A DNA stretch of 64,000 bases, taken from Oscillospiraceae bacterium. Lineage in GTDB: Bacteria > Bacillota > Clostridia > Oscillospirales > Acutalibacteraceae. The notes under the pieces were generated by a model. That model was not told the DNA's origin. It made no database searches and was given only the letters and a program-made list of their open reading frames with translations. The position numbers and the translations under genes were made by a program. Position 1 is the first letter of the stretch; every line of letters begins with the position of its first letter. The stretch lies in NCBI GenBank assembly GCA_029219165.1, contig JAQXSW010000005.1, positions 1 through 64,000 on the forward strand, in the 5' to 3' direction. Positions 43,083 through 52,709 of this stretch are shown here, piece after piece.

Positions 43083-44159
43083 ATGAAGTTCAACTTTTCA
43101 ATGTTTACTTATGGTGCAAAAACTTTAGACGAATATAAAAAGGTTAAGTCGGAAATTATAAGTGATAACAAAATAAGACTTAATTTTTATTCAATACTAT
43201 CAGCCTTGGCACTCATTATATGTTTCATAAACAGTTTTTTTGACAACACTGCATTAGAAAACAGGTATTTATATCTGTTAGTTGCAGTTGTTATGGCTGT
43301 CATTTCTGTATTAACTTCAAGACCAATAAAAATGAGTGAAAAATTAATAGACATTTCTATGTACTCTTTCATGGAAATTTACTATCTGGCATCAATAATT
43401 TTGGCAACGGAAATACATCCCGAAGAACCACCAATTAGTTTTGTTGTGCTTTTATTTGTAGTACCACTATTGTTCACATGTGTTCCTATAAATACAAATA
43501 TCATGCTGATAGTAAATGTTATCCTATATTTCATATTGGCATTCCAAACTCAAACTCCGGAAATGCTACGCTTCAACGCACTGGATGTACTCATATATTC
43601 TTTCCTAAGTATTGTCATAAGCACATACACCATGTGCATTAAAATTGACAGATACATACTTATGAATAAAAATATTGAACTTAGTAAGACCGACCAATTA
43701 ACAGGACTTCCAAACAGAAGATGTTTTGAACTTAATGTAGAAGAGCTAAAAAAAGAAGAACTTGAACCAAACCTTTACATTTTTATGTTTGACATAAACG
43801 GCCTTAAAGAAACAAACGACAAATATGGACATGGAGCAGGAGATTGCTTAATAAAAGCAGCAGCAGATTCTATTCAAAACATATTTGGTCCGTATGGCAC
43901 CAGTTATCGTATTGGCGGGGACGAATTTATGACAATAGCAAGTCTTCCAATAGAACCGTCAGATGTGGAAACCAGACTTGTTGAAGAGACTGAAAAATAT
44001 ACAGGTCTATTTGGTGAAAAACTCAGCATTTCAATGGGTGTTGAAAAAATAACCAGTATTGAAATAATAGATAAAACAATTAAAGAAGTAGATGTAAGAA
44101 TGTATGAAAACAAACGTCGCTTCTATGAATCAAACGGTATAGATAGAAGAAAACCATAA
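43083..44159 (+). CDS. membrane diguanylate cyclase (GGDEF)
   Basis: A 358-residue protein with about six membrane segments (residues 35-190) followed by a GGDEF domain. KTDQLTGLPNRRCFE opens the domain, FDINGLKETNDKYGHGAGD binds metal and substrate, and YRIGGDEFM holds an intact active-site motif. The usual RxxD inhibitory site is not obvious. It should make cyclic-di-GMP; the HD-GYP protein at 37285 could break it down. It is followed after 19 bases by the NhaC gene. Confidence 0.92.
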   Translation: MKFNFSMFTYGAKTLDEYKKVKSEIISDNKIRLNFYSILSALALIICFINSFFDNTALENRYLYLLVAVVMAVISVLTSRPIKMSEKLIDISMYSFMEIYYLASIILATEIHPEEPPISFVVLLFVVPLLFTCVPINTNIMLIVNVILYFILAFQTQTPEMLRFNALDVLIYSFLSIVISTYTMCIKIDRYILMNKNIELSKTDQLTGLPNRRCFELNVEELKKEELEPNLYIFMFDINGLKETNDKYGHGAGDCLIKAAADSIQNIFGPYGTSYRIGGDEFMTIASLPIEPSDVETRLVEETEKYTGLFGEKLSISMGVEKITSIEIIDKTIKEVDVRMYENKRRFYESNGIDRRKP

Positions 44160-44178
44160 AATTTTGAGGTAACAAGAT

Positions 44179-45630
44179 ATGGGAAAAGAAAATAAGTCCT
44201 TCCACACTCCCAGAATGCCAAAAGTTTGGGAAGCACTTATAGTGCTTATTGTACTTATTGCAGCTCTTGCAATTGGAATAATTGTCTATGGTGTGGACCC
44301 ACATGTTCCAATGCTTTTAGGTGTATGTGCCGCTGCAATCATGTCCGTAATTCTTGGATATAAATGGACAGAAATTGAAGGCTTTATGATTAAAGGCATT
44401 GGAAAAGCAATGCAATCAATTATGATACTTGTTATTATTGGTGTCTTAATTGGAGTATGGCTTGATGCCGGCGTTGTTCCTACAATGATATATTATGGTC
44501 TAAAAATTCTTAAACCATCTATCTTCTTTGTTGCAACTCTTCTTATATGCTCCATAACAGCACTTGCAACGGGAACTTCATGGGGTACTATGGGAACTAT
44601 GGGTGTTGCACTTATGGGTATAGGTTTTGGTCTCGGAATGAACCCGGGAATGACCGCAGGTGCAATTCTTTCCGGCGCATATTTTGGAGATAAAATGTCT
44701 CCGCTCTCTGACACAACAAATCTTGCTCCTGCAATGTCAGGTACTGACCTCATGAGCCATATTAAATTTATGCTCACACCTACTGCTATTGTTTATGTAA
44801 TTAGTTTAATATTCTTTACTATTCTTGGATTTACACAGTACAACGGCGGAGCCGCTGATGTAAGTACGGTCGAGGCATTGCAAGACGCACTCTCTTCAAT
44901 GTTCAATATTAACCCACTACTTCTTATTCCACCGGTTGTTGTAATTGTTGCCGTTGCACTCAAAGTTCCGGCAATACCGGGAATTACCCTTGGAATATTT
45001 GTCGGAGCAATAGTTGGACTTATTTTCCAGCCTGAATGCACCGTTGGTTCATTATTCAATTGTGGTATGAACGGATTCTCTTGTGAAACCGGAATATATG
45101 AAATTGATGAGTTACTTAACAAAGGCGGCCTTATGAATATGACATTCTCAATTGCAATGACAATCATTGCAATGATGTTTGGCGGAATAATGGAAGAAAC
45201 TCATCAACTTTCTGTTATTGTTGACAAGGTTAAAGTACTTGTTAAGAAACCAATTAGTCTTTTGGCCCTTACAGAGGCAACTTGTATTGTTTCAAATGCT
45301 GTTATGCCGGAACAGTATATTTCAATTGTTGTTCCGGGCAGAATGTACTCAGAAGAATATGAGAAAATGGGTCTCAGTCCAACAACACTTTCAAATGCTC
45401 TTGAAAGTTCCGGCACCGTAACATCGGCACTTATTCCTTGGAACACATGTGGCGTATTCATTGCAAGTACCCTTGGAATTAGCGTTCTTGAATATGGCCC
45501 TTGGGCAATCTTCAACTGGCTCATGCCAATTGGATGCCTTGTTATGGGATTTTTAGGCATTACAATTGCCGACAAAGACGGCGTGAAGTTTTCTAAGAAA
45601 AGAAAACTAATGAAAGCCGAAAATGAATAA
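44179..45630 (+). CDS. nhaC: NhaC family Na+/H+ antiporter
   Basis: A 483-residue membrane protein with about eleven segments. GTSWGTMGTMGVALMGIGFG, GAILSGAYFGDKMSPLSDTTNLAPA and the C-terminal ALESSGTVTSALIPWNTCG are characteristic of NhaC. It may swap sodium for protons (or malate/lactate, as for some relatives). Two sodium-coupled symporters are encoded just upstream, so it fits a sodium economy, which is inference. GAGGTAAC precedes the ATG. Confidence 0.92.
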   Translation: MGKENKSFHTPRMPKVWEALIVLIVLIAALAIGIIVYGVDPHVPMLLGVCAAAIMSVILGYKWTEIEGFMIKGIGKAMQSIMILVIIGVLIGVWLDAGVVPTMIYYGLKILKPSIFFVATLLICSITALATGTSWGTMGTMGVALMGIGFGLGMNPGMTAGAILSGAYFGDKMSPLSDTTNLAPAMSGTDLMSHIKFMLTPTAIVYVISLIFFTILGFTQYNGGAADVSTVEALQDALSSMFNINPLLLIPPVVVIVAVALKVPAIPGITLGIFVGAIVGLIFQPECTVGSLFNCGMNGFSCETGIYEIDELLNKGGLMNMTFSIAMTIIAMMFGGIMEETHQLSVIVDKVKVLVKKPISLLALTEATCIVSNAVMPEQYISIVVPGRMYSEEYEKMGLSPTTLSNALESSGTVTSALIPWNTCGVFIASTLGISVLEYGPWAIFNWLMPIGCLVMGFLGITIADKDGVKFSKKRKLMKAENE

Positions 45631-45673
45631 ACATAAATTATTAAATATTACTTCAAACCACTCATTTTTGAGA

Positions 45674-45782
45674 CACGGAATAAGGTGAAAAGCCTTGCGA
45701 GTCGGTCACTGTGAAGCCCGAAAGGGATAAGTCAGATACGTGGGTTTGAAATACCGCTTCTGCCGAAACTGGAAGTGTGAAT
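45674..45782 (+). promoter_or_regulatory. cobalamin riboswitch
   Basis: The order of conserved blocks fits the cobalamin aptamer: AAGGTGAAAAGCCTT (45682-45696), GTCGGTCACTGTG (45701-45713), a small GCCCGAAAGGG stem, AAGTCAGATAC (45729-45739), then a region ending in CTGGAAGTGTG. The blocks are shorter and more diverged than the textbook aptamer, so the class is uncertain. A terminator hairpin follows, and the downstream genes fit B12 uptake. Confidence 0.78.
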
Positions 45783-45805
45783 AAACCAAATAACTTGGAT
45801 TTATT

Positions 45806-45834
45806 TGCACGTTCATTTTTGAACGTGCATTTTT
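45806..45834 (+). terminator. riboswitch expression-platform terminator
   Basis: TGCACGTTCA (45806-45815) pairs with TGAACGTGCA (45820-45829) around a T-rich loop, then TTTTT. It lies between the aptamer and the first gene, as expected for transcriptional off-control by bound cobalamin. Confidence 0.8.
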
Positions 45835-45877
45835 ATTCTTCCGGACGACATATATCAAAAACAAAGGAGTTTTAAAA

Positions 45878-46312
45878 ATGGAAAAAAAACAAGTAAACAA
45901 AAAAGTGATCGGTGCTATTGTTGCACTCGTAGTTCTAATTGCTGTTGTAGTAGGATGCTTATTGGCATTCGGCCCAAAGACTTCAGAAGGTTCTAAAACA
46001 ATAACAGTGCAGGTTGTACATGCCGACAAGAGTACCAAAGACTTCACTTATAAGACAGATGCACAATACCTTGCAGAAGTTCTAAAGGAGAACAAACTCA
46101 TTGAAGGTGAAGAGAGTGAATATGGACTATTTATTACAACCGTTGACGGAGAAAAGGCAGACTACAACACAAATGGTTCATACTGGTCAATCTATGTTAA
46201 TGGTGAATACGGCCAATATGGCGCTGATCAACAGCCTGTAAACGACGGCGATACATTCAAACTTGCTTATGAAGTATACCAGGCAGACTCATCTTCAAAT
46301 GAAGCAGCATAA
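45878..46312 (+). CDS. DUF4430 (transcobalamin-like) lipoprotein
   Basis: A 144-residue protein with a basic N terminus, a hydrophobic stretch (about 10-31) and a lipobox-like VVGC, so it is probably a lipoprotein anchored outside. Residues about 45-140 are a DUF4430 domain: ITVQVVHADKSTKDFTYKTDAQYLAEVLKEN, then GSYWSIYVNGEYGQYGADQQPVNDGDTFKLAYE. This domain resembles the C-terminal domain of transcobalamin and intrinsic factor. Behind a cobalamin riboswitch, a corrinoid-capture role is likely. AAAGGAG precedes the ATG. Confidence 0.85.
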   Translation: MEKKQVNKKVIGAIVALVVLIAVVVGCLLAFGPKTSEGSKTITVQVVHADKSTKDFTYKTDAQYLAEVLKENKLIEGEESEYGLFITTVDGEKADYNTNGSYWSIYVNGEYGQYGADQQPVNDGDTFKLAYEVYQADSSSNEAA

Positions 46313-46832
46313 GAAAAAAAATATAAAAATCACTTTAAGGGAGCTGACACTATTTGCAATTTTGGGAGCATTGACCTTTGCTATGAAGGTGGCACTTATT
46401 CCACTCCCTAACATTGAACCGGTCTCTCTTATGGTAATGTTATTTTCTGTAACTTTTGGATGGAAATGCATTTACCCTATTTACACATATGTTGCCATGG
46501 AATTCATACTGTGGGGTATTAATACATGGAGTATTATGTACCTTTATATTTGGTTAATACTTGCTGGAATTGCATGGCTGTGTAGAAATAACACCAACCG
46601 AATTATTTGGGCTGTAATATCAGGTATATTCGGTCTGTTGTTCGGCGCTTTTTGTACCCCTGTCTGTCTTGTTATGGGCGGTCCTGCCTATGCATTCAGT
46701 TGGTGGATTTCCGGAATACCTTTTGATCTTGTTCACTGTGCCGGAAATTTTGTAATTGCGCTTATTCTCTTTCCGGTTCTAAGAAAACCAATGGAAAATG
46801 GATATAAGAAATTAATGACAATCTCAAGCTAA
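46299..46832 (+). CDS. ECF transporter S component, probable cobalamin uptake
   Basis: A 177-residue membrane protein with about five to six segments, starting with a basic tail and LRELTLFAILGALTFAMKVAL, typical of ECF substrate-binding components. The ATG at 46299 overlaps the DUF4430 gene by 14 bases and is preferred to a frame beginning at 46263. The riboswitch and DUF4430 partner suggest the substrate is cobalamin or a related corrinoid. The shared ECF energising module is not in the window. Confidence 0.82.
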   Translation: MKQHKKKNIKITLRELTLFAILGALTFAMKVALIPLPNIEPVSLMVMLFSVTFGWKCIYPIYTYVAMEFILWGINTWSIMYLYIWLILAGIAWLCRNNTNRIIWAVISGIFGLLFGAFCTPVCLVMGGPAYAFSWWISGIPFDLVHCAGNFVIALILFPVLRKPMENGYKKLMTISS

Positions 46833-46835
46833 TAA

Positions 46836-46878
46836 AAAAACCATGGGAATTGGACAAGTCCAAAATCCCATGGTTTTT
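46836..46878. terminator. terminator between the ECF S and surface-protein genes
   Basis: AAAAACCATGGGA (46836-46848) pairs with TCCCATGGTTTTT (46866-46878), enclosing a second inverted repeat TTGGAC/GTCCAA. T's occur on both strands, so it serves both convergent genes. Confidence 0.9.
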
Positions 46879-46898
46879 CTCTTTAAATATATAACAAA

Positions 46899-49859
46899 TT
46901 AATATTTCTTTGCCTTTGCTTCCCTATTTTGAGATGACAAAACAATGGCAAGACCACAACCTAATACTGTAATTAACGCATTTACAATAGTCCACTTATC
47001 AACAAATATCATACTTGATGGAATACTCTCTGTTAAGAAGAAGACAATTATATTTGCAACTGCTGCAACAATAGCAATAACACATGCAATCATATTATAT
47101 TTATTTGCAAGCTTAGACATACTCTTAAGAACTTCAAAAACTGCTATTATAATTGAAACAATTGCCAATATTGCATTAACAAGGGCCCATGATCCAGCAG
47201 TTTCAACTTCACTAGAAATATCTCCTAATGAATCTTGAATACCATTATCTGAAACAAGAGGAGTTTCATCCTTTATTTCCTCTTTTGCCGGGGAAGTTAC
47301 ACTTGGAACTGTAGTTGCAGGTTCCGTTACTGTTTCAACATTAGTTTCGTTTGAAGCAGCATTTCTATCAACATCTATTGAAGTTGTAGGAACTGTATTT
47401 TGAACGCTAGGCTTTGTTGGATTTAATGGAGTGTTATCCTCAATGTCTGTTGTAGGAAGAGTAGTTTCCGGAACTGTTGTAGTTACTTCTGCCTTCATAA
47501 GAGTAGAAGCTTTTTCAGCAGGAACAAGAATCTTATTATTTCCTACAGTCTCTGTGAAAGTTGCTGTGCTAACAAGATAATCATCAACCATAAAGTCATC
47601 TTGTGTAAGAACAGCTGAACCAGTAATAACTGTTTCACCGGTTGCATTTTCCCAACCAGCCTTAAGAGTTGCTGTCACAACAACCTTTGAGCCATTTACT
47701 TCTGCTGTTCCCTTTTCAAACATTGGGCTTTCAACAGTAATATTGTCATTTGCAGCAAATCTTAAATCAAGATCAATAGCAAATGTAATATCTTTTGCGC
47801 CTTGCTCTGCTTTCATTAAAGCAAGAAGGTTATCAGAAATATTAAATATATTCTTATAATTTACAGTATATTCTGTCAAGTTTGAATCCTTTGTAACAGA
47901 AGCGTTCTGAGAAAGAGTCAATGTACCGTAATCCTTTGTTGGCTGAACAAAAACTAATATGGAACCGTTTTCACCACTCATTGGAATTGTAGATGATATA
48001 ACTTCTCCATTTACAGAAGCCTTATATACCTTCTCTGTACCTGAAACATATTTTCCTGCAGCATCTGAATCAGCAACAATTACATATACCGGATTTGCAC
48101 TATCAAATGCCACATCAGTAAGATCAAAATCTATAGCTTTAGAAGTATTCTTCCAGAATGAAGCTATTGGTGCACTCCAACCGTATGATGCTGCCACATT
48201 TGCAAGTGTATTTACAGAACCTGCCTCAGCATTTCCTATGTATACATCAGTTGAAGGAGTAACTGTTTTTCCATCTACAACAAATGCAATACCATTGTCA
48301 TTAGATAAAACATTCTTTGAAACAAAAAGGTTTTGACCAACTTTTGCGTTTTCTTTATTGTCTGCGGTTTTATCAACGCCAAAGTTATTTGCAACTCCGC
48401 CGTCTGCGGTTGCTGAAAATCTATTTGCATCAATTACAACATTGGCCTTCATGAAGTTATCAGCTACTTCACCACCGTTTATTTTTGCATAGGCAAGGCA
48501 TCCGTATGACCACGCGTCAACATCAATACCACCACCAACACCGGCAGCATAGTTATTTGTAATTGAACCACCGTTCATTTCAAACATGCCGCCTTTTCTA
48601 ACGTATACAGCGCCACCGCCGGCAACTGATTTATTGCCTGTCATTTTACCGCCGTTCATAATGAACTTTCCACGGAATACAGAGGCAGCACCGCCCTGGT
48701 CTTTTGCACATGTGTTGTTGCAAATTTCTGCGCCGTCATAAAGTGTGAATTGCTTTGTTTCATCACCATTATTAGCAACAACTACTGCGCCATATCTTGT
48801 AACATAGTTATTATTTAATTTTCCGTAGAAATCTACCTTATCTCCGTTTCCGTTCAAATACAAGCCGCCATAATAAGCTGTATTATCATGAATGTTTGAA
48901 GTACTTGTAAATGTAACCTTTGCATTTCCGCCGGTTTGAAGAACATGAGTATTATTAAGAGAAGTTTTACAATTAAATATTTCACCGGTAATTACTGAAG
49001 TTCCCTCTCTTACAAAAATAACATTTCCGGATACATTTGATATTACACCATCAAGATTAAGATTTCCCTTGTCAATTTTAATGGCCATACCATTTACAAT
49101 ATCCTTTATGATTGCACCTTGATTAACATTAACATTTGCTCCTTGACACCAAATAGCAAATGTACCCTTATTCTTTGTAGAAGCAGATCCGTTACCTGAA
49201 ATTTCAGATCCTGATTCCATAGTAAGAGTTGCAGGTCCTGTAACACGAACCGCAGACATACCACCATAGTTAATAAGTTTTGTGCCTGAACCAAGAGTAA
49301 TATTTACTTCTTTTGTAGGAGTAGACTCAATAATAGCTGATTGAACAATTTTATCGCTTGAAACATTATTAACAGGAGCCTGGGTAAATTTAGTTGCCCC
49401 ATTTGCGTTAATTCCTGCATCGTCAAGTATTAAATTTTCAATTCTAAGACTTGCCGTATCATTCACTGTTTGAATTTCAATCATTGCCGGGTTATACCAA
49501 CTTCTGGCAGTATCGGAAATTGTTGCGAAATCCTGTCCTCTTGTAATTGTATGAGAACCACCAAGAATTGTTACATTCTTATCATAATATCTTGCACAAG
49601 CAATTGATGTAAGATCTGATAAAACATTTATAACAACTGATTTTTCTACTGCCTGATTTGCAATTTCAGATGTCCTTGCAAGAGATGCAACAGCAGTCTC
49701 CGGTGTTAAACCATCGTTACTATCACTACCTGAAGCAGATACATATAAAGTAATGGATGATGCTTCTGCAAGAACTGACATAGGTATTGCAATACCCACC
49801 GTAGTTACGAGTATTACAGCAAACATAATTGCTGCAACGCACTTCTTAAACTTATTCAT
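46899..49859 (-). CDS. large beta-helix surface protein with C-terminal membrane anchor
   Basis: A 986-residue exported protein. Residues 1-32 are a signal peptide. The stretch from about 36 to 520 is a right-handed beta-helix region: it opens with LYVSASGSDSNDGLTPETAV and then carries repeated strands such as GGGAVYVRKGGMFEMNGGSITNN and VNQGAIIKDI. A middle region (about 600-830) has immunoglobulin- or cohesin-like strands, then comes a Thr/Pro/Glu linker and about four membrane segments in the last 130 residues, with a basic end. No LPXTG motif. It probably binds or degrades a polymer or adheres to a surface; no catalytic residues were recognised. Confidence 0.82.
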   Translation of the reverse strand: MNKFKKCVAAIMFAVILVTTVGIAIPMSVLAEASSITLYVSASGSDSNDGLTPETAVASLARTSEIANQAVEKSVVINVLSDLTSIACARYYDKNVTILGGSHTITRGQDFATISDTARSWYNPAMIEIQTVNDTASLRIENLILDDAGINANGATKFTQAPVNNVSSDKIVQSAIIESTPTKEVNITLGSGTKLINYGGMSAVRVTGPATLTMESGSEISGNGSASTKNKGTFAIWCQGANVNVNQGAIIKDIVNGMAIKIDKGNLNLDGVISNVSGNVIFVREGTSVITGEIFNCKTSLNNTHVLQTGGNAKVTFTSTSNIHDNTAYYGGLYLNGNGDKVDFYGKLNNNYVTRYGAVVVANNGDETKQFTLYDGAEICNNTCAKDQGGAASVFRGKFIMNGGKMTGNKSVAGGGAVYVRKGGMFEMNGGSITNNYAAGVGGGIDVDAWSYGCLAYAKINGGEVADNFMKANVVIDANRFSATADGGVANNFGVDKTADNKENAKVGQNLFVSKNVLSNDNGIAFVVDGKTVTPSTDVYIGNAEAGSVNTLANVAASYGWSAPIASFWKNTSKAIDFDLTDVAFDSANPVYVIVADSDAAGKYVSGTEKVYKASVNGEVISSTIPMSGENGSILVFVQPTKDYGTLTLSQNASVTKDSNLTEYTVNYKNIFNISDNLLALMKAEQGAKDITFAIDLDLRFAANDNITVESPMFEKGTAEVNGSKVVVTATLKAGWENATGETVITGSAVLTQDDFMVDDYLVSTATFTETVGNNKILVPAEKASTLMKAEVTTTVPETTLPTTDIEDNTPLNPTKPSVQNTVPTTSIDVDRNAASNETNVETVTEPATTVPSVTSPAKEEIKDETPLVSDNGIQDSLGDISSEVETAGSWALVNAILAIVSIIIAVFEVLKSMSKLANKYNMIACVIAIVAAVANIIVFFLTESIPSSMIFVDKWTIVNALITVLGCGLAIVLSSQNREAKAKKY

Positions 49860-50019
49860 TCTATTGCCTCCACAAAACTTTCATTCATTCACAATTCGTT
49901 AACAGTTTACCGAATTATTTTGCCAAAAACAACAGTTAAACTGACAGTATTAATTAGACATTTGTCTGCTTTTTTGGTAAAAATAATTGATTTTAATTGG
50001 CTATATATTATATGAAAGA

Positions 50020-50052
50020 AAAGACCACTAGATGTAAAATCCAGTGGTCTTT
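50020..50052. terminator. terminator of the P-type ATPase operon
   Basis: AAAGACCACT-N-GAT pairs with ATC-N-AGTGGTCTTT, followed by T's on the plus strand and A's on the left; it lies just past the P-type ATPase stop. The gap to the surface-protein start holds nothing else recognised. Confidence 0.82.
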
Positions 50053-50065
50053 TTTTAAATGTATT

Positions 50066-52270
50066 TTATTTTTTTAACATTCTCATTGAATTAAGAACCG
50101 CAATACTCATTACACCAACATCACCAAATATTGCCATCCACATGTTTGCAATACCGAAAGCGCCCAGAACAAGGAGGATAAACTTAACTAAAAGTGCAAA
50201 TACAATATTTTGAGTAACAATCTTCTTTGTTATTTTTGCAACTAAAGCAGCATCAATAAGTTTTGATGGTTCATCCGTCATAAGAACAATATCAGCTGCT
50301 TCAATGGCAGCATCCGATCCAAGAGCGCCCATTGCAATTCCTATATCTGCTCTTGCAAGTACAGGTGCATCGTTTATACCATCACCAACGAATGCAGTCT
50401 TGCCGGTTTCGTCTTTCATAAGTTCCTCAAGCTTTTCAACTTTGTCCCCCGGAAGAAGTTCATAGAAGAATTTGTCCAGTCCAAGTTGATTTGCAATTGC
50501 CTCAGCAATTTGTTTTCCGTCACCTGTCAGCATAATAGCATTTTTTACACCAAGCTTTTTAAGGCCCTTTATTGCTTCCGCACTGTCTTCCTTAACTTCA
50601 TCGGAAATTACAAGGCTACCCATAAACATGCCGTCAACTGCTACATAAATTTTTGTTCCAACTGAGTTTGTTTCAACAAACTCAATGTTCTCACGATTCA
50701 TAAGCTTTGTGTTGCCGGCAAGTATGATCTTGCCATCCTTGTTTACATGAACACCATGACCTGAAATTTCTTGATAATCTGAAAGACCGGTTTCATCTAT
50801 CTCTTTTCCATATGCCGTTACAACTGACTTTGCAATAGGATGATTAGAATAGTGTTCCGCACTTGCAGCAACAGCTAGAAGTTCATCTCCATCTACACCT
50901 TTGACAGGATTTATTGCAGTTACTTTAAATACGCCCTTTGAAAGGGTTCCTGTTTTATCAAACACAATGTTTTCAAGATCATTAAGAGCCTCAAGGTAGT
51001 TACTTCCCTTAATGAGCACACCACGTCTAGACGCAGCACCAAGTCCACCAAAGAATGTAAGCGGTACAGAAATTACAAGAGCACAAGGACAGGAAATTAC
51101 GAGGAATACGAAAGCCCTGTAAATCCATGTTGACCAAACACCGTGAAAAAACAGCGGTGGAATTAAAGCAAGGAGTAAAGCTGAAATTACTACAACCGGG
51201 GTGTAATAATGAGCAAATTTGGAAATAAAATTCTCCGCCGGAGCTTTCTTTGAAGTTGCATTTTCAACAAGATCAATAATCTTTGAAGCTGTTGAGTCTC
51301 CAAATCCTTTTGTAACTTCTACTGAAATAAGACCCGACTCATTTATACAACCGGAAAGGATTGAATCACCCACTTTTGCACTGCGTGGAACAGATTCTCC
51401 TGTTAAGGCACGTGTATCCAAAGTGGTTTTTCCTTCAATAATTATGCCATCAAGGGGCACCCTTTCACCCGGTTTAACAACAATAATATCGGAAATTTTT
51501 ACCTCTTTAGGATTTACAACCTTTATTTCGTCTCCGACTTTAAGGTTTGCAGTATCCGGGCGAATATCCATAAGACTTGAAATTGACTTCCTTGACTTTC
51601 CAACTGCAATATCTTGGAACAATTCACCAATTTGATAAAAGAGCATTACAGCAACGCCCTCTTTGTAGTCGCCAATTCCAAAAGCACCGACAGTTGAAAG
51701 CGCCATAAGGAAATTCTCATCAAAAATTCTGCCGCGTGAAATATTCCTAATAGCACGAAGTACAACATCACCGCCAAGAATAATATAAGAAACAATAAAA
51801 ATGGCAAGTGTAATATATATGTTGAGCGATGTAAACTCTGAAAGAATAATTGCAACTGCATATATTACAGCACCTGTTGCAAGTTTGAAAATTCTTTTTT
51901 TAACATCGTCATCCCCGCCATGTTCGTGACCATGGTCATGCTCGTAATGCTCATCATGTTCATGATGAGTGTGGTCATGTTCACATCCACATGATTCACC
52001 ATGTTCATGATGATGGTGTACTTGTTCGTTGCCTCCAAACTTTTGGTCTATTATTTCTTCAACAGGAACATCCGGTTCATGCTTCTTAACTATTTTTGTT
52101 ACGAGCTCTGTTAAGTTTCCCTCAAACGAATCTTCAAGTTCAACGGTTAACTTCTGTGAGATCAAATTCATAGACGCAGACTTTACACTCTTTATATTAG
52201 CTACGTCATTTTCTATTTCAGATGCACAATGTGGGCAATCAAGTCCTTTTAAATAATATTGCTTTTTCAT
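50066..52270 (-). CDS. cadA: heavy-metal P1B-type ATPase (CadA/ZntA-like)
   Basis: A 734-residue exporter. It has an N-terminal HMA domain with GLDCPHCAS, a His-rich linker of about 40 residues (around 85-125), eight membrane segments, the transmembrane CPC motif (SCPCALVISVPLTFFGG), the phosphorylation site DKTGTLSKG, SGHGVHV and GDGINDAPVLARADIGIAMG. The CPC motif with an ArsR/CadC regulator points to zinc, cadmium or lead. The ATG at 52270 has GGAGGCG upstream; an earlier GTG is less likely. The operator at 52285-52308 overlaps the region just upstream. Confidence 0.92.
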   Translation of the reverse strand: MKKQYYLKGLDCPHCASEIENDVANIKSVKSASMNLISQKLTVELEDSFEGNLTELVTKIVKKHEPDVPVEEIIDQKFGGNEQVHHHHEHGESCGCEHDHTHHEHDEHYEHDHGHEHGGDDDVKKRIFKLATGAVIYAVAIILSEFTSLNIYITLAIFIVSYIILGGDVVLRAIRNISRGRIFDENFLMALSTVGAFGIGDYKEGVAVMLFYQIGELFQDIAVGKSRKSISSLMDIRPDTANLKVGDEIKVVNPKEVKISDIIVVKPGERVPLDGIIIEGKTTLDTRALTGESVPRSAKVGDSILSGCINESGLISVEVTKGFGDSTASKIIDLVENATSKKAPAENFISKFAHYYTPVVVISALLLALIPPLFFHGVWSTWIYRAFVFLVISCPCALVISVPLTFFGGLGAASRRGVLIKGSNYLEALNDLENIVFDKTGTLSKGVFKVTAINPVKGVDGDELLAVAASAEHYSNHPIAKSVVTAYGKEIDETGLSDYQEISGHGVHVNKDGKIILAGNTKLMNRENIEFVETNSVGTKIYVAVDGMFMGSLVISDEVKEDSAEAIKGLKKLGVKNAIMLTGDGKQIAEAIANQLGLDKFFYELLPGDKVEKLEELMKDETGKTAFVGDGINDAPVLARADIGIAMGALGSDAAIEAADIVLMTDEPSKLIDAALVAKITKKIVTQNIVFALLVKFILLVLGAFGIANMWMAIFGDVGVMSIAVLNSMRMLKK

Positions 52271-52284
52271 ACACGCCTCCGACA

Positions 52285-52308
52285 ATAGTTGAGCAAATGT
52301 TCAACTAT
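52285..52308. promoter_or_regulatory. ArsR/CadC-type operator before the P-type ATPase gene
   Basis: ATAGTTGA-N8-TCAACTAT, 15 bases before the ATPase start. It has the ATA-TTGA/TCAA-TAT pattern known for SmtB/CadC operators and shares its arms with the operator before arsR. Confidence 0.75.
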
Positions 52309-52322
52309 AAAGATAAAAATTT

Positions 52323-52685
52323 TTATTCCTCACGTAAATGCTCAAATCCTATATCAAGAATTGTCTTAACATGGGAGTCTGCAAGGGAATAGTATACAAC
52401 CTGACCTTCTTTACGGAATTTAACTAAATTTGAAAGTCTCAGTTCTTTAAGCTGGTGAGAAACAGCAGACTTTGTAAGTCCAAGAAGAGCAGCAAGGTCA
52501 CATACACACATTTCCTCTATTTCCAAAGCATGTAAAATTTGTACTCTGGTTGCATCTCCAAAAAGTTTAAAAAGGGAAGCAAGTTCAATATATTCGTCTT
52601 TACTTAAAACTTCTTCACGAACTTTATTTACTACCTCTTCATGAATTACTTCACAAGAACAAAATGCAGAATTTTTATCATTCAT
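52323..52685 (-). CDS. ArsR/SmtB family metal sensor, CadC-like
   Basis: A 120-residue winged-helix repressor. LASLFKLFGDATRVQILHALEIEEMCVCDLAALLGLTKSAVSHQLKELR contains the CadC-type metal site (CVC in the alpha-3 region) and the DNA-reading helix. An N-terminal CSCEVIHEE supplies more metal ligands, as in CadC. It should release its operators when zinc, cadmium or lead binds. It is the first gene before cadA, with AGGAGG upstream. Confidence 0.92.
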   Translation of the reverse strand: MNDKNSAFCSCEVIHEEVVNKVREEVLSKDEYIELASLFKLFGDATRVQILHALEIEEMCVCDLAALLGLTKSAVSHQLKELRLSNLVKFRKEGQVVYYSLADSHVKTILDIGFEHLREE

Positions 52686-52709
52686 GAACTTATCCTCCTA
52701 TATAAAAAT

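Noticed and set aside
46899-49859. LPXTG-anchored cell-wall protein
   Set aside because: No LPXTG-like sorting motif followed by a single helix and basic tail is seen; the C terminus has several hydrophobic segments instead.
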